Source: Candidatus Poribacteria bacterium (lineage in GTDB: Bacteria > Poribacteria > WGA-4E > GCA-2687025). Taken from it: a stretch of DNA of 34,331 nucleotides. Below the pieces are notes generated by a model. The model did not search any database and was not told where the DNA came from. It saw nothing but the letters and a program-made list of their open reading frames with translations. The stretch is taken from assembly GCA_016866785.1 (NCBI GenBank), contig VGLH01000032.1, positions 1 through 34,331 of the forward strand, given 5' to 3'. Both the position numbers and the translations under genes were made by a program. Shown here in pieces: positions 15,366 through 22,217 of the stretch; within the stretch, counting starts at the first letter, position 1; each line of letters begins with the position of its first letter.

Positions 15366-16721
15366 ATGAGCACGTTACTGAACAGCCTCGGACTGTTGAA
15401 CAGTCTGAACACGGGGCGGCGAGCCGTCAATGCACAGCAGGCGGCGCTCCAGATCACCGGGAGGAACATCTCCAACGTCAACACGCCTGGGTACACGAGG
15501 CAGCGCGCCGTCACCCAGGTGAGCGACCCGCGCACGGAAGTGCTCCTCGGCGAAGACCGTACGCGGGTGCAGCAGGTTCGCGACGAGCTCGTCGAGCGCC
15601 TTTTCCTACAAGAGCGCCAGCGATTCGCCTCGCTGGACAAGAGCGCCCAACTGCTCTCCCAGGTGGAGACCGCATTGGGCGAACCCTCCGATTCCGCGCT
15701 CAACGCGCAACTCAGCCGGTTCTACGACGCGTGGGAGTCCCTGGCGACCTCGCCGGAGAGCGCTCCGCCCAAGAACGTCGTCATCGAACGCGCGCGCACG
15801 CTGAGCGCCACCTTCGGGTCGCTGACCCGCCATCTCGAATCGCTTCAGCAGCAGAACCTCACCGACGCTGCCGACCTCATCAAGAGCGTGAACCTCAAGC
15901 TGGGGCAGATCCGCGCGCTCAACGAGCAGATATCCCAGGAGTTCACCGTCGGCGGGGATCATCTCGAGCTGCGCGACCGTCAGGACGAGATCATCCGCGA
16001 GCTGGCGGACCTGGTCGCCGTGCGGGTCACCGAGGGCGTCAACGGGATGCGGACGGTTCAGGCGAACGGCTTGGCGCTGGTCGAGGGTCACGAGGCGGGT
16101 TCCGTCCAGTTGGTCACGGGTCAGAACGGGCGGTTCACCGTGCAGGCGGTCCTCGACGGGAGCCGGTTCGACCTGACGCCGATGGGCGGCGAGCTCCACG
16201 GCTTGATGACCGTCCAGAACGAGGCGCTCCCGGCGATCCTGAACGATCTCCACAGCACGGCGCGTACGCTCATCTCGCAGGTGAACGCGCTCCATCCGAA
16301 CTTCTTCCGCACGTTGACGACGGAGCAGAGCGCGCGGGCGGCTCTCTTCGTCGAGATTCTGCCGACATCGCCGTCCGACGTGAGGGCGACCGCATCGGGA
16401 CGGGCGGGAGCCAACGAGATCGCGCTGTCCGTGGCAGGGCTTCGGAACGCGCGGCAGACGGATTTGGCGGATCAGTCGGTCATCGGGTTCTACCAGGAGC
16501 TGGTGTCGGCGGTCGGCGCGCGGGTTCAGGAGGCGGGGGAACGGCGCGACACGTCGAACCTGCTCGTGGAACAGATGCGTCAGCGGCGCGAGTCGGTTTC
16601 CGGCGTCTCGCTCGACGAAGAGGCGACCGACATGATCACGTACCAGCGCGCGTTCCAGGCGGCGGCGCGGTACATCCAGGTCGTGGACGATCTGATGCGG
16701 ACGATCATCGAGCGCGTCTGA
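15366..16721 (+). CDS. flgK: Flagellar hook-associated protein 1 FlgK
   Basis: The first hook-filament junction protein. The 451 residues are at the short end of the family. The N-terminus contains LNTGRRAVNAQQAALQITGR and NISNVNTPGYTRQR, the hook-family ANxxTPGYxR motif in FlgK form. SQVETALGEPSDSALNAQLS, FYDAWESLATSPES and LRDRQDEIIRELADLV are further FlgK landmarks. The C-terminus, SGVSLDEEATDMITYQRAFQ followed by AAARYIQVVDDLM, is the standard D0 helix. I start at the ATG after GAAAGG; the frame upstream is not FlgK-like. The middle domains are small, as in the flagellin. flgL follows after 20 bp. Confidence 0.94.
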   Translation: MSTLLNSLGLLNSLNTGRRAVNAQQAALQITGRNISNVNTPGYTRQRAVTQVSDPRTEVLLGEDRTRVQQVRDELVERLFLQERQRFASLDKSAQLLSQVETALGEPSDSALNAQLSRFYDAWESLATSPESAPPKNVVIERARTLSATFGSLTRHLESLQQQNLTDAADLIKSVNLKLGQIRALNEQISQEFTVGGDHLELRDRQDEIIRELADLVAVRVTEGVNGMRTVQANGLALVEGHEAGSVQLVTGQNGRFTVQAVLDGSRFDLTPMGGELHGLMTVQNEALPAILNDLHSTARTLISQVNALHPNFFRTLTTEQSARAALFVEILPTSPSDVRATASGRAGANEIALSVAGLRNARQTDLADQSVIGFYQELVSAVGARVQEAGERRDTSNLLVEQMRQRRESVSGVSLDEEATDMITYQRAFQAAARYIQVVDDLMRTIIERV

Positions 16722-16741
16722 GCGTAGAGAGGGAATGACCG

Positions 16742-17662
16742 ATGCAGCTACGAGTAACGCTCCAATCGCGAGCCCTCCAGATGCGCGACGCGATCCAGTC
16801 GCGGGGCAGCGACGTCCAGCGCACCCAGGAGGAGGTCACGACGGGTCGGCGACTGCTTCGACCGTCGGACGATCCGGTGGCGGCGCGTCAGGCGCTGCTC
16901 CATCGCGCGCAGCTCGCCCAGATCGAGCAGTACAAGAGCAACATCGACCTTTCCATCGGCGACCTGAACGCCGCCGACTCCTTCCTCGACGATGTGAACC
17001 TGCGCATCACGCGGGCGAAGGAGGTCGCCATCCAGATGGGCAGCGATGCGAACAGCCCCGGCGCGCGCAAAGCCGCCGCGTTCGAGATCGACGCGCTCAT
17101 CGACGATCTGATCGCGCTGGGCAACAGCTCGTTCCGGGGGCGTTCCATCTTCGCCGGGGAGAACACGACCGCCGCCGCCTTTACGCGGTCTGGCGACACG
17201 GTGACCTACCACGGCACGGACACGGGAGCCCAACGGCGGATCGCCGAGGACACGCCGCTCGTCGAGACGACGATCCCGGCGTCGCAGTTCCTCTTCTCGA
17301 CGCGCGACGCGAGCAACGTCGTGACGGACGGCATTTTCCGCACGCTGGCGACGCTCAAGACCGCGCTCAACGCGAACGACGCCAACGCCATTCGGGATTC
17401 CATCCAGAGCCTGACGGCGGATCAGAGCCGCGTGCAGTCGGCGCGGACGGTCATCGGCGGTCGGACGGAGCGGGTGCAGCAGACGCGCGTCCGGCTGGAG
17501 AATACCGAGTCGGAGATTCGGAGCCTGCAATCGACCATCGAGGACGCGGACCTCGCCGAGTCGATCAGCGAGATGCAGCTCCGCCAGACGGCGCTTCAGG
17601 CGACGCTGGGCGTGGCATCGCAGACGATCCCGCTGTCGTTGATGGATCTGCTGACGAGGTAG
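16742..17662 (+). CDS. flgL: Flagellar hook-associated protein 3 FlgL
   Basis: The second hook-filament junction protein, flagellin-like in its ends. The 306-residue protein has an N-terminal coiled helix with QEEVTTGRRLLRPSDDPVAA (about 30-49), the FlgL signature, and FRGRSIFAGENTTAAAFTRS in the middle. The C-terminus, TESEIRSLQSTIEDADLAES through ISEMQLRQTALQATLGVASQ, is the family D0/D1 helix. GAGAGGGAATG-type spacing precedes the ATG. The last 123 bp, including the stop, are present a second time about 640 bp downstream as a non-functional copy, with a toxin-antitoxin-like module in between. Confidence 0.94.
   Translation: MQLRVTLQSRALQMRDAIQSRGSDVQRTQEEVTTGRRLLRPSDDPVAARQALLHRAQLAQIEQYKSNIDLSIGDLNAADSFLDDVNLRITRAKEVAIQMGSDANSPGARKAAAFEIDALIDDLIALGNSSFRGRSIFAGENTTAAAFTRSGDTVTYHGTDTGAQRRIAEDTPLVETTIPASQFLFSTRDASNVVTDGIFRTLATLKTALNANDANAIRDSIQSLTADQSRVQSARTVIGGRTERVQQTRVRLENTESEIRSLQSTIEDADLAESISEMQLRQTALQATLGVASQTIPLSLMDLLTR
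17540..17662 (+). repeat. flgL 3'-end direct repeat, intact copy
   Basis: The last 41 codons of flgL (from GAG-GAC-GCG to TAG). It is 117/123 identical to 18306-18428. All six differences are transitions. Confidence 0.95.
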
Positions 17663-17737
17663 GCGCGCAATCGCTCGATCCCTCCAGGCGTTTTCAGGCA
17701 TGGCAAGGGATCGGACTGCATCGACTCCCACACGGAG

Positions 17738-17756
17738 CACGTACCGTCCGTACGTG
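17738..17756. promoter_or_regulatory. Inverted repeat, candidate operator of the DUF4258-YgiT module
   Basis: CACGTAC and GTACGTG are exact inverted repeats around a 5-bp centre, 25 bp before the proposed start of the DUF4258 gene. Zinc-finger antitoxins commonly bind such palindromes to repress their own operon; this role is inferred. Confidence 0.45.
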
Positions 17757-17781
17757 GTGAGCACAGTGGCAGGGCCATGAC

Positions 17782-18072
17782 TTGTCGGCGTACCGGCTGA
17801 TCTTTCGGATGCACGCGATTCGGCGGATGTTCCAGCGCGCCATCGCGTATGAAGACGTGTCCCACGTTCTGGACAACGGCGAGACGATCGAGGAGTATCT
17901 TAGCGATCGACCGTACCCGAGCCGCTTGATACTCGGATGGTCGGGCGGCCGCGCGTTGCACGTCGTCGTCGCGACCAATGCCGTCGAGCAGGAATCGATC
18001 GTTATCACCGTGTACGAGCCCGACCCGGACAAGTGGGAGCCGGGATTTCGACACAGGAAGCCCAAAACATGA
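17782..18072 (+). CDS. DUF4258 protein, probable toxin-like partner
   Basis: A 96-residue protein with the DUF4258 pattern: RMHAIRRMFQRAIAYEDVSH (His and Arg-rich first helix, as in R-x-x-x-R-x-[IV]), DNGETIEEYLSDRPYPSRLI, GWSGGRALHVVVATN and IVITVYEPDPDKWEPGFRHR. This small fold resembles RelE/BrnT-like toxins, and members are commonly coded beside YgiT-type zinc-finger proteins, as here. A TTG start with AGGG nearby gives the full domain; an internal ATG at 17809 would lose only nine residues. Its stop overlaps the next start (ATGA). Toxicity is inferred from the family and context and is not visible in the sequence. Arrival with the duplicated flgL end suggests mobility. Confidence 0.75.
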   Translation: MSAYRLIFRMHAIRRMFQRAIAYEDVSHVLDNGETIEEYLSDRPYPSRLILGWSGGRALHVVVATNAVEQESIVITVYEPDPDKWEPGFRHRKPKT

Positions 18073-18296
18073 AGTGCGTCATCTGTCGGCACGGCGAGAC
18101 GCAAACCGGTACCGCCACGGTTATGCTCACGCGGGACGCGATGACGCTCGTGTTCCGAGGTGTACCCGCCCAGGTCTGCGCCAACTGCGGCGAGGAGTAC
18201 GTCGACGAAGAGACGACGGCACGCCTGCTTCAGGTCGCTGAGGACGCTGCGCAAGCCGGCGTGCAGGTGGACGTGCGGGAGTTCGTCGCGGCGTAG
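18069..18296 (+). CDS. YgiT-type zinc-finger protein, probable antitoxin
   Basis: A 75-residue protein related to the N-terminal zinc domain of MqsA/YgiT. Two CxxC pairs are present, MKCVIC (Cys3, Cys6) and VCANCGEEYVDEET (Cys37, Cys40 approximately), with FRGVPAQVCANCGEEY being the strongest family signature. No helix-turn-helix domain of the full MqsA follows, so DNA binding would depend on this short form or a partner. The ATG overlaps the DUF4258 stop, which fits a translationally coupled pair. The order is putative toxin first. Antitoxin function is inferred. Confidence 0.8.
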   Translation: MKCVICRHGETQTGTATVMLTRDAMTLVFRGVPAQVCANCGEEYVDEETTARLLQVAEDAAQAGVQVDVREFVAA

Positions 18297-18305
18297 TGTG
18301 GGCGG

Positions 18306-18428
18306 GAAGATGCGGACCTCGCCGAGTCGATCAGCGAGATGCAACTCCGCCAGACGGCGCTTCAGGCGACGCTGGGCGTGGCATCGTAGACAATCCCGCT
18401 GTCGTTGACGGATCTGCTGACGAGGTAG
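18306..18428 (+). pseudogene. Decayed duplicate of the flgL 3' end
   Basis: A second copy of the last 41 flgL codons. Compared with flgL, the changes are GAG>GAA, GAC>GAT, CAG>CAA, CAG>TAG, ACG>ACA and ATG>ACG. The CAG>TAG change gives a premature stop 13 codons before the normal TAG. Five of six changes are GC>AT, which fits unconstrained drift. There is no start codon or ribosome-binding site, so it is a fragment. It starts 10 bp after the YgiT stop. Confidence 0.92.
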
Positions 18429-18524
18429 TCAGACGCCTCTACGCAATCCCGACTTACAGTCTGTCGCCAACGAAGTGGATTTGGCGATAGCTCCTCTGAG
18501 TTCGTCCATGCAGGAGTCTATCGC

Positions 18525-18638
18525 GTGAGAACGACCGACAACACTCTACCGGAACCGACGATCTGGGCGGTTCCCGACGACGTAACGCCGTGCCCACGCT
18601 GCGCGCTCTTTCCCTGCTCCTACGGTCCCGCGCGTTGA
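18525..18638 (+). CDS. Possible 37-residue Cys-containing peptide
   Basis: A GTG start with AGGAG at 8 bp begins a short frame containing TPCPRCALFPCSYGPAR at its end, with three Cys in a CxxC...C pattern. The frame is open back to the stop of the flgL duplicate, so it may instead be the tail of a broken gene. The TTGACT of the purF promoter overlaps its stop. I do not recognise a family; it may be chance. Confidence 0.25.
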   Translation: MRTTDNTLPEPTIWAVPDDVTPCPRCALFPCSYGPAR

Positions 18639-18663
18639 CTTTGCCCTACCCCGCTAGTAGCAT
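18635..18663 (+). promoter_or_regulatory. Sigma-70-type promoter for the purF region
   Basis: TTGACT and TAGCAT are separated by 17 bp, the optimal spacing. Transcription would start near 18670, about 65 bp before the membrane-protein gene that overlaps purF. No PurR-like palindrome or purine riboswitch was seen in the leader. Confidence 0.6.
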
Positions 18664-18733
18664 GATTTCGTAGTCGATATCGGTTCCCGCGCCCGACCAC
18701 CCCTGGCGAGGCGCGACCCCACGGAGGGTTCAC

Positions 18734-19336
18734 GTGGCGCTACGGATGCCCTTGCGCGCCGTGGCAACGGACTACCTGATCGGTCTCGCCGGAGCGGTCG
18801 GCGGCGGGGGCGTCGCCTACGGCATCGGCGAGCTCATCCTGCGCCGTCTGGCAATCGGCATCTGGGGAGCGACCCTCGCGGGCGGACTGGCAGTCGCCCT
18901 GCTGATCCTCGGCGTCGTCGGAGGCGCTGGCGAGCCCATCTTCCGTCGCGCTCGACGTTCCGACCCGACCCTCGGCTCCTACGCCCGCAAACAGCTCTGG
19001 AAAGGCGCGTTCCTGGGCGCGCCGACGGTGATCGCCCTCCTGACCGTCGCGGAGATGGACTGGACGGCGATCGTCGCTTCGGAGCAGCCTTTCCTGCCGT
19101 TGCGTCTGCTCATCCTGCTGGCAGCCGTCGTACAGTTCGTTGCAACGGCTCCGGTGCGCTTCCTCGTATATGCAGTTGGGCTCCCGGCGGAACTCGTCAT
19201 GATGCTGGCGGCGCCGATCGGTGCGGTTGTCGTGCGCCATCGTTCCGAGCTCCTCCCGTTGTCGGTGGACGGGACCGGCTCTGCCATCCCCACGGAAGAC
19301 CCAGCGGCTCATGATCGACCAGCCTCCGCGCGATGA
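18734..19336 (+). CDS. Unknown membrane protein overlapping purF
   Basis: A 200-residue protein of no family I recognise. A GTG start has GGAGGG at 7 bp. Hydrophobic segments at about 12-30, 42-64, 92-105 and 122-165 suggest four or five membrane helices, and charged RRARRSD and RHRSE stretches lie between and after them. The C-terminal 30 residues are polar. Its last 26 bp overlap the purF start, so the two are probably translated in a coupled way. It may be a regulator, transporter subunit or unrelated membrane protein; the sequence gives no basis to choose. Confidence 0.65.
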   Translation: MALRMPLRAVATDYLIGLAGAVGGGGVAYGIGELILRRLAIGIWGATLAGGLAVALLILGVVGGAGEPIFRRARRSDPTLGSYARKQLWKGAFLGAPTVIALLTVAEMDWTAIVASEQPFLPLRLLILLAAVVQFVATAPVRFLVYAVGLPAELVMMLAAPIGAVVVRHRSELLPLSVDGTGSAIPTEDPAAHDRPASAR

Positions 19337-20747
19337 CTCCGACGACAAGCCGCATGAGGAATGCGGCGTGTTCGGCGTCTTCGGGCACCCGGAAGCCGCG
19401 AAGCTGACCTACCTTGGGCTCTACGCCTTGCAGCATCGAGGGCAGGAAAGCGCCGGCATCGTCACCTCCAACGGCAACTCCTTCTTCCAGCATCGCGGCA
19501 TGGGCTTGGTCGTCAACGCGTTCAGCAACGGCGCACTCGACCATCTCGACGGAACCATGGCGGTCGGTCACAACCGCTACTCGACCTCCGGCACGAGCAC
19601 GCTCCAGAACGCCCAGCCGTTCGTCGCGCAGTACCAGCGAGGACCCCTCGCCATCGCTCATAACGGGAACCTGGTCAACGCGTTCCGCATCCGGCGCGAG
19701 CTCGAAGAGCAGGGGATGATCTTCACGACGACCTCGGATACCGAGGTGCTAACCCACCTGATCGCCCGTTCGCGCCAGGAATACCTCGAAGACCGCCTGA
19801 TGGACGCCCTCAAGGAGGTGCGAGGAGCCTATTCCCTGCTGGCGCTGGGCAAGCGGGTGCTCGTCGGCGTGCGCGATCCGAGCGGGTTCCGCCCGTTGTG
19901 GATCGGCAGAATCGGCGACGCGACCATTCTGGCGTCGGAGACGTGCGCCCTCGACGCCGTGGAGGCGGAGGTCGTCCGCGAAGTGGAACCCGGCGAGCTG
20001 ATCCTCGTCACCGACGAGGGCATCAAGTCGATTCATCTGCCGATGCTGGCTCCCCATTCCCACTGCATCTTCGAGTTCCTGTATCTCGCGCGGGCGGACA
20101 GCGTCATCTTCGGCGAGACGGTCGTGGGGCGGCGGATGGGGTTCGGAAGGCAGCTCGCGCGGGAGTGTCCCGCCGACGCGGACATCGTCGTCCCGATGCC
20201 GGATTCGGCGAACCTGGCGGCGCTGGGCTATGCCGAGGAATCGGGTCTGCGGTTCCAGTTCGGGCTGGCGAGGAATCAGTACGTGGGCAGGACGTTCATC
20301 CAGCCGAACCAGCAGGATCGGAGCTTCCAGGTCGGCATCAAGATGAACCCCATCCGCGAGGTCGTCGACGGCAAGCGGGTGGTTCTCATCGACGACTCAA
20401 TCATGCGCGGCACGACGCTGCGCAAGATGGCGAAGCAGATCAAGCTCGCGGGAGCCACCGAGGTCCACGTCCGCATCGCCGCGCCGCCAACGAAGTACCC
20501 CTGCTTCTACGGCATCGACACGCCGACGCGCCAGGAGCTGATCGCCAGCACCCACACACTCGACGAGGTGCGCCAGTACATCCGCGCCGACTCCCTCGGC
20601 TACCTCAGCATCGAAGGCATGCTCAAGTGCGTGCGCTACCCGTACAGCTTCTGCACGGCTTGCTTCGATGGCTCCTATCCCATAGAGTTTAGCGGTCAGA
20701 ACATCCAGCAACTCAGCATCGACTTCACGCGAGATCGACAGCGATAG
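19311..20747 (+). CDS. purF: Amidophosphoribosyltransferase PurF
   Basis: The first committed purine step: PRPP + glutamine to phosphoribosylamine. The 478-residue protein has a propeptide of 17 residues ending at HEE, then Cys18 of CGVFGVFGHPEA, the N-terminal nucleophile of the glutaminase domain. LQHRGQESAGIVTSN and GHNRYSTSG complete it. The PRPP-binding motif VVLIDDSIMRGTT lies in the C-terminal domain. Cysteines in SHCIFEFLYLAR, YPCFYGIDTP and SFCTACFDGSYP correspond to the ligands of the [4Fe-4S] cluster of the Bacillus-type enzyme, so it is the cluster-containing, propeptide-processed class. Its start lies inside the preceding membrane-protein gene, with a weak ribosome-binding site. 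Confidence 0.96.
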   Translation: MIDQPPRDDSDDKPHEECGVFGVFGHPEAAKLTYLGLYALQHRGQESAGIVTSNGNSFFQHRGMGLVVNAFSNGALDHLDGTMAVGHNRYSTSGTSTLQNAQPFVAQYQRGPLAIAHNGNLVNAFRIRRELEEQGMIFTTTSDTEVLTHLIARSRQEYLEDRLMDALKEVRGAYSLLALGKRVLVGVRDPSGFRPLWIGRIGDATILASETCALDAVEAEVVREVEPGELILVTDEGIKSIHLPMLAPHSHCIFEFLYLARADSVIFGETVVGRRMGFGRQLARECPADADIVVPMPDSANLAALGYAEESGLRFQFGLARNQYVGRTFIQPNQQDRSFQVGIKMNPIREVVDGKRVVLIDDSIMRGTTLRKMAKQIKLAGATEVHVRIAAPPTKYPCFYGIDTPTRQELIASTHTLDEVRQYIRADSLGYLSIEGMLKCVRYPYSFCTACFDGSYPIEFSGQNIQQLSIDFTRDRQR

Positions 20748-20785
20748 CGCGCCCTCGCAGACGTCAGAGGTCCGGCACACGACGC

Positions 20786-21139
20786 ATGAGCCCGCGCCGT
20801 TCCCCACGTGGAGCCGTGAAGATCTCCGTCAACGTCGGCGGGAGCCCCGGCTCCGCCCGTCTACCCCGTGGAACCGCGAAGATTCTCCTCAAGGGAACCG
20901 GGAGCCCGCATTTTCGTCCCGTCGCCGTGGGTGGACTGGCGCTCTTCGTGCTGACGCTCATCCTCGTCCGCACGTTCCGCCTGGACACCGGTGTCATCGC
21001 CGTCGTGGTGGGCGCATGCGCCCTGGTCGGCTTGCTGATCTACCTGCGGCTGTCGGCGCGGCGCGCCCGAGAAGAGCTGGAACGGAAGCGGTCGGAGTTC
21101 TATAGCCGATTCGAGGATACGGACCCGCATGACTCCTGA
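20786..21139 (+). CDS. Small two-helix membrane protein between purF and purM
   Basis: A 117-residue protein of unknown family. Residues 1-40 are basic and made of two 20-residue repeats (PRGAVKISVNVGGSPG and PRGTAKILLKGTGSP). Two membrane helices follow (about 45-60 and 68-87), then a charged helix RRAREELERKRSEFYSRFED. The repeat-coded start may be an intergenic repeat captured into the frame, and the real start could be further in, though no internal ATG or ribosome-binding site is obvious. The stop overlaps the purM ATG by 11 bp, and GAGGA for purM lies within it, so it is probably expressed in the purine operon. Function unknown. Confidence 0.55.
   Translation: MSPRRSPRGAVKISVNVGGSPGSARLPRGTAKILLKGTGSPHFRPVAVGGLALFVLTLILVRTFRLDTGVIAVVVGACALVGLLIYLRLSARRAREELERKRSEFYSRFEDTDPHDS
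20801..20910 (+). repeat. 60-bp tandem repeat inside a small membrane-protein gene
   Basis: Two units with a 60-bp period, about two thirds identical by eye, include CGTGGAGCCGTGAAGATC and CGTGGAACCGCGAAGATT. The period is 20 codons, so the reading frame is kept and the protein carries PRGAVKI and PRGTAKI repeats. Confidence 0.55.
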
Positions 21140-22166
21140 ACAGCCGTTGCTCACGTATCGAGACGCCGGGGTCGATTTCGACGCCAAGGAACGCGCGTTC
21201 TCCCAGATCAAGAGCCTGGCGCGAAGCACCCACGGGCCCGAAGTCCTCAGCGACCTGGGGAGCTTCGGCGGGCTCTATGCCCTGGGGCGGTATCGAGAGC
21301 CGGTTCTCGTTTCGAGCGTGGACAGCGTCGGCACGAAGCTCAAGATCGCCTTCGCGCTGGGGGTCCACACGACTGTCGGGTACGACATCGTCGCCCACTG
21401 CGCGAACGACATCCTCGTCCAGGGGGCGGAACCCCTCTTCTTCCTCGATTACATCGGCATCGGCAAGCTCGACCCGGACGTGGTGCGCGACCTGATCGAC
21501 GGTCTCGCGCGCGGCTGTCGCGACGTCGGATGCGCCCTCATCGGCGGCGAGACGGCGGAGCTCCCCGACCTCTACGCCGTCGGCGAATACGACCTGGCAG
21601 GAACCATCGTCGGCGTCGTCGAACGTTCCGACGTGCTGACGGGCGCGGAGATCGTCCCCGGCGATGTGCTGTTGGGACTTCCGTCCGTCGGGCTCCACAC
21701 GAACGGCTACTCGTTGGCGAGGAAGGCGCTGTTCGACGTCGGCGGACTGACGGTTCACGATCCGCTGCCGGGGCTGGACATCAGCGTCGGCGAAGAGCTC
21801 CTGAAGCCGCACAAGAGCTACGTGCGCGACGTACTGGCTCTGCGGCGGGAAGTGTCGATCAAGGGTCTCGCCCACATCACGGGCGGCGGGCTCCAAGACA
21901 ACGTCGTGCGCGTGCTGCCGGAGGGCTGCAGGGCGCGGATCCGCCGGGGTTCGTGGTCGGTTCTTCCGGTCTTTGGCGCGCTCATGGAGATCGGGAACAT
22001 CGCTGAAGACGAGATGCTGCACGTCTTCAACATGGGAGTCGGGATGGTTGTCGTCGTGTCGGATGAGGATCGGGAGCGGGCGCTCCGGTTCCTCGGCGGA
22101 CGCGGCGAATCGCCCGTCGTTATCGGGGAGGTGCTCGCAGGAGAACGCGGGGTCGAGTTCATCTGA
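21129..22166 (+). CDS. purM: Phosphoribosylformylglycinamidine cyclo-ligase (AIR synthetase)
   Basis: Closes FGAM to AIR with ATP in step 5 of purine synthesis. The 345-residue protein is of normal length. It has VSSVDSVGTKLKIAFALGVH, followed by GYDIVAHCANDILVQGAEPL with FFLDYIGIGKL, the AIRS N-terminal core. CALIGGETAELPDLY and GDVLLGLPSVGLHTNGYSLA, then LAHITGGGLQDNVVRVLPEG, match PurM throughout. GAGGA lies before the ATG inside the upstream membrane-protein gene. purH follows after 51 bp with its own ribosome-binding site. Confidence 0.96.
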   Translation: MTPEQPLLTYRDAGVDFDAKERAFSQIKSLARSTHGPEVLSDLGSFGGLYALGRYREPVLVSSVDSVGTKLKIAFALGVHTTVGYDIVAHCANDILVQGAEPLFFLDYIGIGKLDPDVVRDLIDGLARGCRDVGCALIGGETAELPDLYAVGEYDLAGTIVGVVERSDVLTGAEIVPGDVLLGLPSVGLHTNGYSLARKALFDVGGLTVHDPLPGLDISVGEELLKPHKSYVRDVLALRREVSIKGLAHITGGGLQDNVVRVLPEGCRARIRRGSWSVLPVFGALMEIGNIAEDEMLHVFNMGVGMVVVVSDEDRERALRFLGGRGESPVVIGEVLAGERGVEFI

Positions 22167-22217
22167 CCGGACTCGCCGCGCGGCAAGACACGACCGGAGA
22201 AACAGGAGACTCTCACC

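Noticed and set aside
16735-17760. 341-codon frame overlapping flgL
   Set aside because: Shadow frame of flgL with Gly/Arg/Asp-rich, unrecognisable product; flgL in the other frame is certain.
18885-18905. TGGCAG-N5-CTGCT as another sigma-54 site
   Set aside because: It lies inside the membrane-protein gene, deviates from consensus at both elements and would read into the gene that contains it; GG-N10-GC is frequent by chance in G+C-rich DNA.
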